Position numbers and translations under genes: made by a program
The notes under the pieces: model-generated
Database searches by the model: none
What the model saw: the letters and a program-made list of their open reading frames with translations, nothing else
Told to the model about the DNA's origin: nothing
Shown here: piece by piece, positions 18,124 through 27,040 of the stretch
How positions within the stretch are numbered: position 1 is the stretch's first letter
How the letters are laid out: each line of letters opens with the position of its first letter
Origin: Haloarcula salina
GTDB taxonomy: Archaea; Halobacteriota; Halobacteria; Halobacteriales; Haloarculaceae
Reading direction: 5' to 3'
DNA: 64,000 nt
Assembly: GCF_010119195.1 (NCBI RefSeq)
Contig: NZ_WRXL01000003.1
Span: forward strand, 383,893 to 447,892

Positions 18124-19323
18124 ATGGTCGCGACGAGTGTCCTCGTGACGCTGCTTATCGCTTCGCTCGCGAGCCTGTTCATGGCGTGGGCCATCGGCGC
18201 GGGTTCGTCGGGGTCGACGCCCTTCGCGCCGGCAGTCGGCGCGAACGCGATTTCGGTCATGCGAGCGGGCTTTCTCGTCGGTATCCTCGGACTGGCCGGG
18301 GCCGTGTTACAGGGCGCGAACGTCACCGAGACCGTCGGGAGCGGGCTGGTCGTCTTCCCAGACGGCACCGGCCTGTCGGCGGTGGCCGCAATCATCGCCC
18401 TCCTGACGGCGGCCCTGCTGGTGGCCGTCGGCATCTTCACCGGCTACCCGATCGCGACGGCGTTCACCGTCACCGGCGCGGTCGTCGGCGTCGGCCTGGC
18501 GATGGGCGGCCAGCCCGCGACGGCGAAGTACATCGAGATCGTCTCGCTGTGGGTCGCGGTTCCCTTCGTCGGCGGCGGGATGGCCTTCGCCGTCGCCTGG
18601 CTGTTGCGCCACGAGGCCACCGAGGAGGGACGGCTCGTCCCCCTGCTGGCCGGCGTCGTCGGCGCTATTCTCGCCAACGTCGAGTTCGTCCTGCTGGCCC
18701 CCGGCGACGAGCAGGTGTCCGTCGCGCGGGCACTCGCTCGCTCGCTCGACGCGCCGCCGCTCCCGACGATCGCGGCGATCACGCTGTGCTGTGGCGCGGT
18801 CGCGGCGGCGCTGCTGTACCGGGACGTGCGGGCCGACGAGGCCGCCGGCCAGCGCCACTTCCTGCTCGTGCTGGGCGGCCTCGTCGCCTTCTCGGCCGGC
18901 GGCAGTCAGGTCGGCCTCGCCCTCGGTCCGCTGCTCCCGCTGCTCGGGACCGGACCGACGGCGGCGATTCCCATCACCGGCGTCCTGCTGTTCGGCGGCG
19001 TCGGCCTCCTGATCGGCTCCTGGACCGGCGCGCCGCGGATGATCAAGGCGCTGGCACAGGACTACTCCTCGCTCGGCCCGCGCCGGTCCATCGCGGCGCT
19101 CATCCCCAGTTTCGTCATCGCCCAGACCGCCGTGTTCTTCGGCATCCCCGTCTCGTTCAACGAGATCATCGTCTCGGCCATCGTCGGCTCCGGGGCCGCC
19201 GCGGGCGGGGGCGAGGTCAGCCGCGAGAAGATGGGCAAGACGGTGCTCGCCTGGGCCGGGTCGCTGGCGCTCGCGTTCGGCCTGAGCTACGGCGTGTTCG
19301 CGGCCGTCTCGCTGGTCCGTTAG
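18124..19323 (+). CDS. Inorganic phosphate transporter, PiT family
   Basis: The 399-residue integral membrane protein has two repeated halves with about ten helices. PiT (PHO4) signatures are seen near the N-terminus (AVGANAISVMRAGFLVGILG) and again in the C-terminal half (GIPVSFNEIIVSAIVGSGAA). Such proteins import phosphate as a metal-phosphate complex driven by H+ or Na+. A DUF47 (PhoU-like) gene, the usual partner of PiT genes, occurs at 46.3 kb rather than next to it. The stop overlaps the stop of the convergent 59-residue gene by 3 bases. Confidence 0.93.
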   Translation: MVATSVLVTLLIASLASLFMAWAIGAGSSGSTPFAPAVGANAISVMRAGFLVGILGLAGAVLQGANVTETVGSGLVVFPDGTGLSAVAAIIALLTAALLVAVGIFTGYPIATAFTVTGAVVGVGLAMGGQPATAKYIEIVSLWVAVPFVGGGMAFAVAWLLRHEATEEGRLVPLLAGVVGAILANVEFVLLAPGDEQVSVARALARSLDAPPLPTIAAITLCCGAVAAALLYRDVRADEAAGQRHFLLVLGGLVAFSAGGSQVGLALGPLLPLLGTGPTAAIPITGVLLFGGVGLLIGSWTGAPRMIKALAQDYSSLGPRRSIAALIPSFVIAQTAVFFGIPVSFNEIIVSAIVGSGAAAGGGEVSREKMGKTVLAWAGSLALAFGLSYGVFAAVSLVR

Positions 19324-19499
19324 CGCAGGACGAGCAGGTAGGTAAGGGTCGCCACGACGAGCGTGGCGAGAGCGAGGTTCGTCGTCGTGTTCTGTACCAG
19401 CCCGAAGAACGACAGTCCCCACAGCGCGACCGCGCTGAACGCGAGCGACAGCAGCAGGTCGAGCGCGAGCAACACGCGGATGTCCCCGTCGGATGCCAT
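19320..19499 (-). CDS. Small two-helix membrane protein
   Basis: The 59-residue protein begins ASDGDIRVLLALDLLLSLAF and has two hydrophobic helices (about 8-29 and 36-57). No family is recognised. The start at 19499 is favoured over 19586 because a strong TATA box (19524-19532) sits 27 bases upstream. It is divergent from another small membrane protein at 19576, and the two share the short intergenic region. Confidence 0.62.
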   Translation of the reverse strand: MASDGDIRVLLALDLLLSLAFSAVALWGLSFFGLVQNTTTNLALATLVVATLTYLLVLR

Positions 19500-19523
19500 G
19501 TGCGAACAGGCGCGTCCTGTCGC

Positions 19524-19532
19524 AATATATAT
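19524..19532 (-). promoter_or_regulatory. TATA box for the 59-residue protein
   Basis: An alternating AT stretch (ATATATATT on the minus strand) centred 28 bases before the ATG at 19499. It stands out in the GC-rich background and supports a leaderless start. Confidence 0.65.
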
Positions 19533-19575
19533 CCGGGTCGTTGGGCTTTTGTTCGCCCGCGGCAAGACCAGTTCG

Positions 19576-19893
19576 ATGAATGTCACGAACAGGCGCGGAA
19601 CGCCGGTCGACCCGGTCCCGTTTCTCGTCGTCGCGCTGTCCGGTATTCTCCTGAGCTACGTCTTCCTCCCGTCGTACCTGCTCTATCTCGGCGCGCCGCT
19701 CACGGCGGCGCTCGCGGCCACGACCCTCGTCGCCGCTGCGTCGGTCGCCGCGTCGTTCTACCGCTACTGCTGGACGGTCCGCCCGGCGCTCCGCGGCGAG
19801 GTCCCCGCGTCGCTGCGCTTCCAGCGCCTCGTCTACGGGACCGCGGTGATCGGTGGTCTCCTCGTCCTGCTGGCGCTCCCGCTCTTGCTGTGA
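19576..19893 (+). CDS. Small three-helix membrane protein
   Basis: The 105-residue protein has three hydrophobic segments (about 14-32, 36-58 and 84-105) and a basic loop between the last two. The start at 19576 fits a GCTTTTGT box about 27 bases upstream. I do not recognise the family. It is divergent from the 59-residue membrane protein and followed 68 bases later by an SRPBCC-like gene. Confidence 0.62.
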   Translation: MNVTNRRGTPVDPVPFLVVALSGILLSYVFLPSYLLYLGAPLTAALAATTLVAAASVAASFYRYCWTVRPALRGEVPASLRFQRLVYGTAVIGGLLVLLALPLLL

Positions 19894-19961
19894 CGGCGTC
19901 ACCGGACCACGGACCGCTTGACAGCCCCCACAGTCATTATCCCGGGCCGTCAGGGAGTGGT

Positions 19962-20366
19962 ATGCGCACGGTGGAGGCGTCGACGTTCGTTCCCGCGTCG
20001 GCGGTCCGGGTGGAGACGTTTCTCACGCCCGAGACCGTCGTCGAGGCGGAGGGCACGTTCGCGGTGGTCGACGTCGCCGGGGACCCACCCGTCGTGACCG
20101 GGCGGGCGAGCGGCATGACGGCGACGTTCGCCTTCGAGGAGCGGTCCGACGGCTACGAGTACGCCCAGCAGGGGTCTGCCGGACCGTTCGAGGCGATGGA
20201 GACCACGCTGACCTGGGCGGGCCGCGACGACGGCACGACCGTCACCGCCCGGTCGTCCGTGAGCCTCGGCCTGCCGCTCGCGTCGCTGACCGACCGCGTG
20301 GCGGCCTGGAAGCGCCGCGGCGAACTCAAACGCCTGCTCGCCCGCGTCGAGGCCGAGTTCGAGTAG
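19962..20366 (+). CDS. SRPBCC (START-like) domain protein
   Basis: The 134-residue protein starts RTVEASTFVPASAVRVETFL and ends RRGELKRLLARVEAEFE. This order of strand, helix, seven strands and long C-terminal helix is typical of polyketide cyclase/START-like folds that bind hydrophobic ligands. A CATTATCC box 21-28 bases upstream supports the start. No ligand can be inferred. Confidence 0.75.
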   Translation: MRTVEASTFVPASAVRVETFLTPETVVEAEGTFAVVDVAGDPPVVTGRASGMTATFAFEERSDGYEYAQQGSAGPFEAMETTLTWAGRDDGTTVTARSSVSLGLPLASLTDRVAAWKRRGELKRLLARVEAEFE

Positions 20367-20386
20367 CCGCGGACTCGCCCGCCCGT

Positions 20387-20779
20387 TCACTCGGACAGGT
20401 CGTCGGCGGTGCTGACGTGCAGCCCGACGAACTGCCAGTCACGCGCCTCACCGGTCGCTTCGAGCGTCCCGCTCCAGCGGGTGTCGTACGCGTGGCGTTC
20501 CCCCGTCTCCGCGTCGGTCCAGCACAGGCGCACGTCGTCGCTGAACCACGCATACCCGTCTCGCTCGGTCACGCGGAGCGCGCGGCTGTCGACGGTCCAG
20601 TCGGCCGTCGTCTCGGTCTGCTCCCGCAGGCCGGCGCGGACGGCCTCGGTCCCGACCAGCCGCTCGGAGAGGCCGAACTTGACGACCTCGCGGTCGCCGT
20701 CACCGGCGAAGAAGGGCCCGAGCGGGTCGCCGGCCCGGAGCGCCGCGTAGTACGCCTCGACGGTCTCGGTCGCGTTCAT
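20387..20779 (-). CDS. SnoaL-like (NTF2 fold) protein
   Basis: The 130-residue protein starts NATETVEAYYAALRAGDPLG, the usual opening helix of SnoaL/NTF2-like proteins. It ends with strands such as RDWQFVGLHVSTADDLSE. The ATG at 20779 is preferred to 20815 because it matches the fold boundary. Family members are small hydrolases, isomerases or ligand binders, and no catalytic residues can be assigned. The broken HepT gene lies 45 bases upstream on the same strand. Confidence 0.78.
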   Translation of the reverse strand: MNATETVEAYYAALRAGDPLGPFFAGDGDREVVKFGLSERLVGTEAVRAGLREQTETTADWTVDSRALRVTERDGYAWFSDDVRLCWTDAETGERHAYDTRWSGTLEATGEARDWQFVGLHVSTADDLSE

Positions 20780-20824
20780 ATCGGTGGATACGGGGTCCAG
20801 TCGTTTCACTGCCATCCCTCGCGT

Positions 20825-21256
20825 TCAGACGTGTCGGTTCTGGACCCACTGTGCGATTTCGCGCTGGAACCGCTCGAACCAGTGCAGGTCCGTGTGCAAC
20901 ACTTCGTACACTACGTCGTGGTCGACGTCGCCGTAGCGGTGTGCGAGGACGTTTCGGAAGCCGACCGCCTCAGATATCTTCGCTTGCGTCTCCGTCGTGA
21001 TGATGTCGTTTTTTTTCGAGCGCTTCGATCTCCGCTTTCGAGGTCCCCTGTGGGCTGAGATCTTCCGAAGCGCGGATGTGCTGTGAGAGGTCGATACAGG
21101 ACTGAATTAGATTCATGAACGTCCGCTCGACCGCTCGCTGGAGAACGGTGTCTCCGAGGTATAGCGCTCTTTGGATATTCCGCGCATCTCTCTCAAGTCG
21201 TCCGTGTAGTCGTTGATGTGGCGCAGTTTGTCCGCGACGACGGCTTCGTCGACCAT
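20825..21256 (-). pseudogene. HepT-like HEPN toxin gene with two compensating frameshifts
   Basis: An ATG at 21256, directly after the MntA stop, opens VDEAVVADKLRHINDYTDDL. The frame is lost near 21152, where one G seems missing, and terminates at 21113-21115 after 47 codons. Shifting by one base restores a DUF86/HEPN sequence (RAVERTFMNLIQSCIDLSQH). At a run of eight T (21009-21016; eight A on the coding strand) one extra base returns the original frame, giving AVGFRNVLAHRYGDVDHDVV with the RX4HXY RNase motif, then a stop at 20825. Overall length is an exact 144 codons. It is either a recently inactivated toxin or two homopolymer sequencing errors. Confidence 0.85.
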
Positions 21257-21685
21257 TTAGCCGTCTCCGCGTGCGAGTCGGTCGATGAACTCCAGTCGCT
21301 CTCTTTCGGTCGCCCGCTCGTCGTAGTCCGATTCGACTCGTCTTTTGTACTCCGTGACGGCACGTTCGTCGCCCACGAGGACGATTCCGTCACGAAGCGC
21401 GGCGACCGCGACCGGGAGCGGGAGGGACTCGATGTCGCTCACGTCGACGAAGCCGTCGGCGTACTCTTGGAGGTCGGCGTCGATTCGATTCCGACGAGTG
21501 AACCGCTCGTATGCGTCCATCTCGGAGGGGAACCGGAGCGCGATATCGACATCTGAGGTATCGTGGGCCGAACCACGTGCGTGTGAACCGAACAGCACCG
21601 CGAAGACGAGGCTCGCTTCTTCGAGGTAGTCGCGAATTGCATCGACGTTCACGCCATCGATGGTCGGTTCACCTGTCTCTACCAT
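21257..21685 (-). CDS. MntA-type minimal nucleotidyltransferase antitoxin
   Basis: The 142-residue protein carries the nucleotidyltransferase motif GSX10DXD in FGSHARGSAHDTSDVDIAL (about 35-53). In MNT/HEPN systems this enzyme AMPylates a Tyr of the HepT RNase and so neutralises it. Its stop codon abuts the HepT start, the usual operon layout. The start at 21685 is fixed by a TATA box at 21711-21718. Base composition is a little less GC-rich than the neighbours, which fits a mobile cassette. Confidence 0.88.
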   Translation of the reverse strand: MVETGEPTIDGVNVDAIRDYLEEASLVFAVLFGSHARGSAHDTSDVDIALRFPSEMDAYERFTRRNRIDADLQEYADGFVDVSDIESLPLPVAVAALRDGIVLVGDERAVTEYKRRVESDYDERATERERLEFIDRLARGDG

Positions 21686-21710
21686 ACAGGACGTTCGGCG
21701 TCGTGGTTCA

Positions 21711-21718
21711 AATATATA
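21711..21718 (-). promoter_or_regulatory. TATA box of the mntA-hepT operon
   Basis: TATATATT on the minus strand, centred about 28 bases before the mntA ATG. It implies a leaderless transcript for the pair. Confidence 0.65.
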
Positions 21719-21792
21719 CGGCCGCGAGGAGGGTTCGATAGCGTCGCTCCCGACCCGCAATCCTTACGCCGCGGACGACCCCACGGACGCGT

Positions 21793-24501
21793 ATGACAGA
21801 GGCGACGGGCATCGTCGGGGAGTTCCTCTCGCTCAAAGAGGAGACCGACGCGGACCTGCTGACGATGCAGTGCGGCGACTTCTACGAGTTCTTCGGCGAG
21901 GACGCCGAGACCGTCGCGGACGAACTCGACCTGACGGTGAGCCAGAAGTCCTCCCACGGCTCGTCGTACCCGATGGCCGGCGTCCCGGTCGACGACCTGA
22001 CGCCGTACGTCTCCGCGCTGGTGGAGCGGGGCTACCGCGTCGCCGTCGCCGACCAGCACGAGACGGCCGACGGCCACGCCCGCGAGATCACGCGCGTCGT
22101 CACGCCGGGGACCCACCTGGAGACGGGCGACGCGTCCGCCCAGCACCTCGCGGCGGTCGTCCGGGAGGGGGGACGCGGCGACGGCGACACCTACGGCCTC
22201 GCGGTCGCGGACGTGACGACGGGCCAGTTCCAGGTGACGCAACTGGACGACGCCGACGCGGGCGCGGCGCTGACGGAGCTGTACACCTTCGCGCCCGCCG
22301 AGGTGCTCCCCGGCCCGGACCTCCGGAACGACGACGACTTCCTCGACCGCCTGCGCGAGCGGACCGACGCGGCGCTGACGCTGCACGACTCGGAGTCGTT
22401 CGCGCCGGGGCGGGCGAGCCACGCCGTCCGCGAGCAGTTCGGCGGCGAGGCGGTCGACAGCGTGGGCGTCGGCGAACGGGACGCCGCGGTCCGGGCCGCC
22501 GGCGCGGTGCTGTCCTACGTCGAGGACACGGGCGTCGGGACGCTCGCGGCCATCACCCGGTTGCAGACCTACGGCGCGCGGGAGTACGTCGACCTCGACG
22601 CGACGACCCAGCGCAACCTCGAACTCACGGAGACGATGCAGGGCGACCGCTCGGGGTCGCTGTTCGACGCCCTCGACCACACCGTCACCGCCGCGGGCGG
22701 GCGACTGCTCCGGCGGTGGCTCCAGCGGCCGCGGCGCGACCGGGGCGAACTGGCGCGCCGGCAGTCCTGCGTCGCGGCGTTCGCGGAGTCGGCGATGGCC
22801 CGCGAGCGCATCCGCGAGACGCTGTCGGACGCCTACGACCTCGAACGGCTGGCCTCGCGGGCCACGTCGGGCAGCGCCGACGCGCGGGACCTCCGGGCGG
22901 CCCAGGAGACCCTCTCAGTCCTGGGGAAGGTGGCCGACGCGGTCACGGAGACGGAGCGACTGGCCGAGTCGCCGCTCGCCGACGCGGTGGCCGGGGCCGA
23001 CCGCGCGGCGGCCGACGACCTCGCGGCGGACCTCGACGCCGCGCTCGTCGACGACCCGCCGGGCACCGTAACACAGGGCGGGCTGTTCCGGACGGGCTAC
23101 GACGACGACCTGGACGCCGTCATCGAGGAGCACGAGGCGGCCCTGGAGTGGCTGGACACGCTTCCGGAGCGCGAGAAGGAGCGCACCGGTATCACGCACC
23201 TCTCGGTCGACCGCAACAAGACAGACGGCTACTACATCCAGGTCGGCAAGAGCGAGACCGACGCCGTCCCCGAGTCCTACGAGCACGTCAAGACGCTGAA
23301 GAACTCCAAGCGCTACACAATCCCCGACCTCGACGAGAAGGAGCGGGAGGTGCTGCGACTGGAGGAGCGCCGCCACGACATGGAGTACGAGCGCTTCCAG
23401 GCGCTTCGCGAGCGCGTGGCCGAGCGCGCGACGCTCCTGCAGGACGTGGGCCGAGCGCTCGCCGAGGTGGACGCGCTGTCGTCGTTCGCGGTCCACGCCG
23501 TCGAGAACGACTGGACGCGACCGGAGGTCCACGACGGGCAGGCCCTCTCCATCGAGGCCGGCCGGCACCCCGTCGTCGAGCAGACGACCGAGTTCGTCCC
23601 GAACGACCTCTACATGGACGAGGACCGGCGCTTTCTCATCGTCACCGGGCCGAACATGAGCGGGAAGTCGACGTATATGCGCCAGGCCGCGCTCGTGACG
23701 CTGCTGGCACAGGTCGGGAGCTTCGTCCCGGCGCGGTCGGCGTCGGTCGGCCTCGTCGACGGCATCTACACCCGCGTCGGCGCGCTGGACGAACTCGCCC
23801 AGGGCCGCTCGACGTTCATGGTGGAGATGCAGGAACTGTCGAACATCCTCCACTCCGCGACCGACGAGTCGCTGGTCATCCTCGACGAGGTCGGCCGCGG
23901 GACGGCGACCTTCGACGGCATCTCCATCGCGTGGGCCGCGACGGAGTACATCGCCAACACCGTCCGGTCGAAGACGCTCTTTGCGACCCACTACCACGAG
24001 CTGACGGCGCTGGGCGACGAACTGCCCACCGTCGAGAACGTCCACGTCGCGGCCGACGAGACGGACGGCGACGTGACCTTCCTCCGGACGGTGCGGGACG
24101 GCCCGACCGACCGCTCCTACGGCGTCCACGTCGCCGATCTGGCGGGCGTTCCGGCCCCCGTCGTCGACCGCTCGCGGGAGGTGCTCGACAGGCTGCGCGA
24201 AGAGGAGGCCGTCGAGGTCCGCGGGAGCGACCGGGACGGCGGCGGGACGACCCAGGCCGTCTTCGACCTCAGTTCGGGCCAGTTCGCGAGCGGCGGGTCG
24301 GAGCCGACAGACGAGCCGGTGGCGACCGACGGCAGCCGCGAACAGGCTCCGGCGGATTCCCCGGCCGACGACGCGGGCGGGCTCGACCCCGAGGCCGAGG
24401 CCGTGCTGTCGGAACTCCGGGACCTCGACGTCAACGAGACGCCGCCGGTCGAACTCCTGGCGAAAGTCCAGAACTGGCAGGACGACCTCGAGGGCGCGTA
24501 G
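21793..24501 (+). CDS. mutS: DNA mismatch repair protein MutS
   Basis: The 902-residue protein is a MutS1-type ATPase that recognises mismatches. The mismatch-reading Phe-x-Glu is at residues 30-32 in MQCGDFYEFFGEDA. Core lever and clamp domains occupy about 250-580. The ATPase follows, with Walker A GPNMSGKST at about 619, Walker B LVILDEVGRGTATFDG and the ATHYHEL signature. The region after about residue 800 is acidic and poorly ordered, before a conserved end RDLDVNETPPVELLAKVQNW. It is divergent from the toxin-antitoxin pair, and mutL is not in this window. Confidence 0.97.
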   Translation: MTEATGIVGEFLSLKEETDADLLTMQCGDFYEFFGEDAETVADELDLTVSQKSSHGSSYPMAGVPVDDLTPYVSALVERGYRVAVADQHETADGHAREITRVVTPGTHLETGDASAQHLAAVVREGGRGDGDTYGLAVADVTTGQFQVTQLDDADAGAALTELYTFAPAEVLPGPDLRNDDDFLDRLRERTDAALTLHDSESFAPGRASHAVREQFGGEAVDSVGVGERDAAVRAAGAVLSYVEDTGVGTLAAITRLQTYGAREYVDLDATTQRNLELTETMQGDRSGSLFDALDHTVTAAGGRLLRRWLQRPRRDRGELARRQSCVAAFAESAMARERIRETLSDAYDLERLASRATSGSADARDLRAAQETLSVLGKVADAVTETERLAESPLADAVAGADRAAADDLAADLDAALVDDPPGTVTQGGLFRTGYDDDLDAVIEEHEAALEWLDTLPEREKERTGITHLSVDRNKTDGYYIQVGKSETDAVPESYEHVKTLKNSKRYTIPDLDEKEREVLRLEERRHDMEYERFQALRERVAERATLLQDVGRALAEVDALSSFAVHAVENDWTRPEVHDGQALSIEAGRHPVVEQTTEFVPNDLYMDEDRRFLIVTGPNMSGKSTYMRQAALVTLLAQVGSFVPARSASVGLVDGIYTRVGALDELAQGRSTFMVEMQELSNILHSATDESLVILDEVGRGTATFDGISIAWAATEYIANTVRSKTLFATHYHELTALGDELPTVENVHVAADETDGDVTFLRTVRDGPTDRSYGVHVADLAGVPAPVVDRSREVLDRLREEEAVEVRGSDRDGGGTTQAVFDLSSGQFASGGSEPTDEPVATDGSREQAPADSPADDAGGLDPEAEAVLSELRDLDVNETPPVELLAKVQNWQDDLEGA

Positions 24502-24576
24502 CGGCCGTGGGCGCGGTTCTCACCGGAGATACTCGCGCCCAAAACCATTATACCGTGCTCATCGTTATCGTGTGTA

Positions 24577-26883
24577 ATGACCGACGGGATCCGCGTTCTC
24601 CACGTCGACGACGACCCGGATTTCACCGACGTGGCCGCCACCTTCCTCGAACGGGAGCGTGATTCTATCACCGTCGAGACGGAGGCGAGCGCCGCCGCCG
24701 GGCTCGAACGAGTCAGGGACGGGGAGTTCGACTGCGTGGTCTCGGACTACGACATGCCGGGTCGCAACGGCGTCGAGTTCCTGGAATCCGTTCGCGAGCG
24801 CTCCCCCGACCTGCCGTTCGTCCTCTTCACTGGAAAGGGGAGCGAGGCGGTCGCGAGCGAGGCCATCTCGGCGGGCGTCACCGACTACCTCCAGAAGGCC
24901 CCCGGCTCCGACCAGTACGCGCTGCTGGCGAACAAGGTCGTCAACGCCGTCGAGCGAGCGCGCGCCGAGCGGGCCCGCGAGCGCCACCTCGAAGCGATCG
25001 AGACCGCGCGGGAGGGCATCAGCATCCTCGACGAGAGCGGGGAGTTCATCTACGTCAACGACGCCTACGCCGGCCTCTACGGCTACGACCCCGCGGACCT
25101 GCTCGGAGAGCACTGGGAAGTGCTCTATCGCGACGAGGACATCGATCGCGTCTGGGACGAGATCATCCCGCAAATCGACGAGACCGGGTACTGGCACGGC
25201 GAGACGATCGGCGTTCGCGCCGACGGGAGCACCTTCGTCGAGGACCACACGCTCGCGAGGACCGACCACGACGAACTCGTCTGCACCGTCAGGGACGCGT
25301 CCGATCGCAGGCGGCGCGAGCAGGCGATCGAGGAACTCCACGCCACCGCCAGGGCGTTCCTGCAGGCCACGACCGAAGACGAAATCGCGCGGATCACGGT
25401 CGAGTCGGCCCGCGACATCCTCGACATGCCGGCCAACGCGGTCCACTTCGCCGACGGTGACGACGGCGACTTGCGGCCGGTCGCCTGGACCGATCGGGTC
25501 GAAGACATCGTCGGGACGCCGCCGGTGATCGGTCCCGGCGACGGGCTCGCGTGGGAGGCCTTCGAGGCGGGCGAGCCGCGGGTCCACGACGACGTGTCGA
25601 CGAATCCCGGCCGGTTCAACTCGGAGACGGACGTGCGAAGCGAGCTCCTCCTCCCGCTCGACGACCACGGCGTCCTCCTCGTCGGGTCCTGCGAGGCGAC
25701 CGCGTTCGACGAGACGGACGCGTCCCTCGCTCGGATGCTCGCGGTCCACGCGACGACGGCGCTCGACCGCCTCGACCGCGAGCGCGAACTCCGCGCGGAG
25801 CGAGCGTTCGTCGATCAGGCGCTCGACACGCTCGACGACCTGTTCTACGTCGTCGGCCCGGAGGGCGACATCCGTCGGTGGAACGACCGCGTGCCCGCGG
25901 TCACGGGATACGCCGACGCCGAACTCGCGGCCCTGTCGGTCACCGACCTCTTTCCGGACGACCAGGTCGACGCGGTCGTCGCGGCGGTCGACGAAGCGCT
26001 CGAAACAGGGCGGACGACCGTCGAAGCGGACCTGCGCACCGCCGACGGCGAGCGGTTCCCCTACGAGTTCACCGGCGCGCGCCTGACCGACCCCGAGGGC
26101 GACCGCTCCGGAGTCGTCGGCATCGGCCGGGACATCACCCACCGAAAAGCGCGCGAAGAGCGGCTCGCGCGGCAGAACGAACGGCTCGACGAGTTCACCA
26201 GCGTCGTCAGCCACGACCTCCGGAACCCGCTGGCGCTCGCCTCCGGCCACCTCGACCTCGCCCGCGAGGAGTACGACAGCGAGCACCTGGAAACCGTGGC
26301 GGACGCCCACGATCGGATGCGGTCGCTCATCGAGGACCTCCTGACGTTCGCGCGGGAGGGCGAGTCCGCGACCGAGGTCGAACCGGTCTCGCTCGGAGAC
26401 GCGGCCGCCGACTGCTGGGAGAGCGTCGGGACGGACGCCGCGACGCTCGCCGTCGCGACCGACCGCCGGATCCGCGCCGACCCGGCGAAGCTCCGGCGAC
26501 TCCTCGAGAACCTCTTTCGAAATACCGTCGAACACGGTTCGACGAATCCCCGCTCGCACACTCGCGAGGACGCCGTGGAGCATGGCTCCACGAGCAGTCA
26601 GAACGCAACGCGTTCTGACGATGCCGTCGAACGCGCCGGCGACGTGACCGTGACCGTCGGCGACGCGGACGGCGGCTTCTACGTGGCCGACGACGGGCCG
26701 GGCATCCCGGCCGACGAGCGCGACCGGGTGTTCGAGACGCGATACTCCGGCGACGCCGACGGCACCGGCTTCGGTCTCGCTATCGTCCGCCGCATCGCCG
26801 ACGACCACGGCTGGACGGTCTCCGTCACCGAGAGCGAGGACGGCGGCGCGCGCTTCGAGATCACGGGCGTCGGGACGGCCTGA
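24577..26883 (+). CDS. Receiver-PAS-GAF-PAS hybrid histidine kinase
   Basis: The 768-residue soluble protein begins with a receiver domain (1-120; Asp57 in VVSDYDMPGRNG, Lys107). A PAS domain (about 137-250), a bacterio-opsin-activator-like GAF domain (about 254-400) and a second PAS (about 405-525) follow. The H-box is TSVVSHDLRNPLAL with His near 546, the N-box is LRRLLENLFRNTVEHG (about 636-651), and the G boxes are VADDGPGIP and GTGFGLAIVRRI. An insert of about 30 residues after the N-box repeats VEHGST and is encoded by palindromic DNA (26574-26619). The stimulus is unknown. Confidence 0.9.
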   Translation: MTDGIRVLHVDDDPDFTDVAATFLERERDSITVETEASAAAGLERVRDGEFDCVVSDYDMPGRNGVEFLESVRERSPDLPFVLFTGKGSEAVASEAISAGVTDYLQKAPGSDQYALLANKVVNAVERARAERARERHLEAIETAREGISILDESGEFIYVNDAYAGLYGYDPADLLGEHWEVLYRDEDIDRVWDEIIPQIDETGYWHGETIGVRADGSTFVEDHTLARTDHDELVCTVRDASDRRRREQAIEELHATARAFLQATTEDEIARITVESARDILDMPANAVHFADGDDGDLRPVAWTDRVEDIVGTPPVIGPGDGLAWEAFEAGEPRVHDDVSTNPGRFNSETDVRSELLLPLDDHGVLLVGSCEATAFDETDASLARMLAVHATTALDRLDRERELRAERAFVDQALDTLDDLFYVVGPEGDIRRWNDRVPAVTGYADAELAALSVTDLFPDDQVDAVVAAVDEALETGRTTVEADLRTADGERFPYEFTGARLTDPEGDRSGVVGIGRDITHRKAREERLARQNERLDEFTSVVSHDLRNPLALASGHLDLAREEYDSEHLETVADAHDRMRSLIEDLLTFAREGESATEVEPVSLGDAAADCWESVGTDAATLAVATDRRIRADPAKLRRLLENLFRNTVEHGSTNPRSHTREDAVEHGSTSSQNATRSDDAVERAGDVTVTVGDADGGFYVADDGPGIPADERDRVFETRYSGDADGTGFGLAIVRRIADDHGWTVSVTESEDGGARFEITGVGTA
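26574..26619. repeat. Two palindromes inside the kinase N-box insert
   Basis: Two inverted repeats lie in the coding sequence. The first has 7-base arms (26574-26580, CGTGGAG, and 26586-26592) with a 5-base loop. The second has perfect 10-base arms (26597-26606, GTCAGAACGC, and 26610-26619) with a 3-base loop. They encode the residues between the repeated VEHGST copies. Similar VEHGST-type repeats recur at the N-box of other haloarchaeal kinases as far as I recall. Confidence 0.7.
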
Positions 26884-27040
26884 GACGGACTGCTGTCCCC
26901 GTTCCCGTGACGGCAGCCAGACTGTGGGGCCCTCGACGTAGAACTGACGACAGCGGTCCGCGCGAATCGGCGTTCGCCGCCGCGTCGAGATGGGTCCGCC
27001 CGTAGCCGCCCTTTTCCGTCCGAGGCACGCAGAGTGACCT

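Noticed and set aside
21660..24662. Open frame of 1000 codons overlapping mutS
   Set aside because: It is the mutS DNA read in another phase. The product is Arg/Gly/Pro-rich with no motif, as expected from GC-rich shadow frames.
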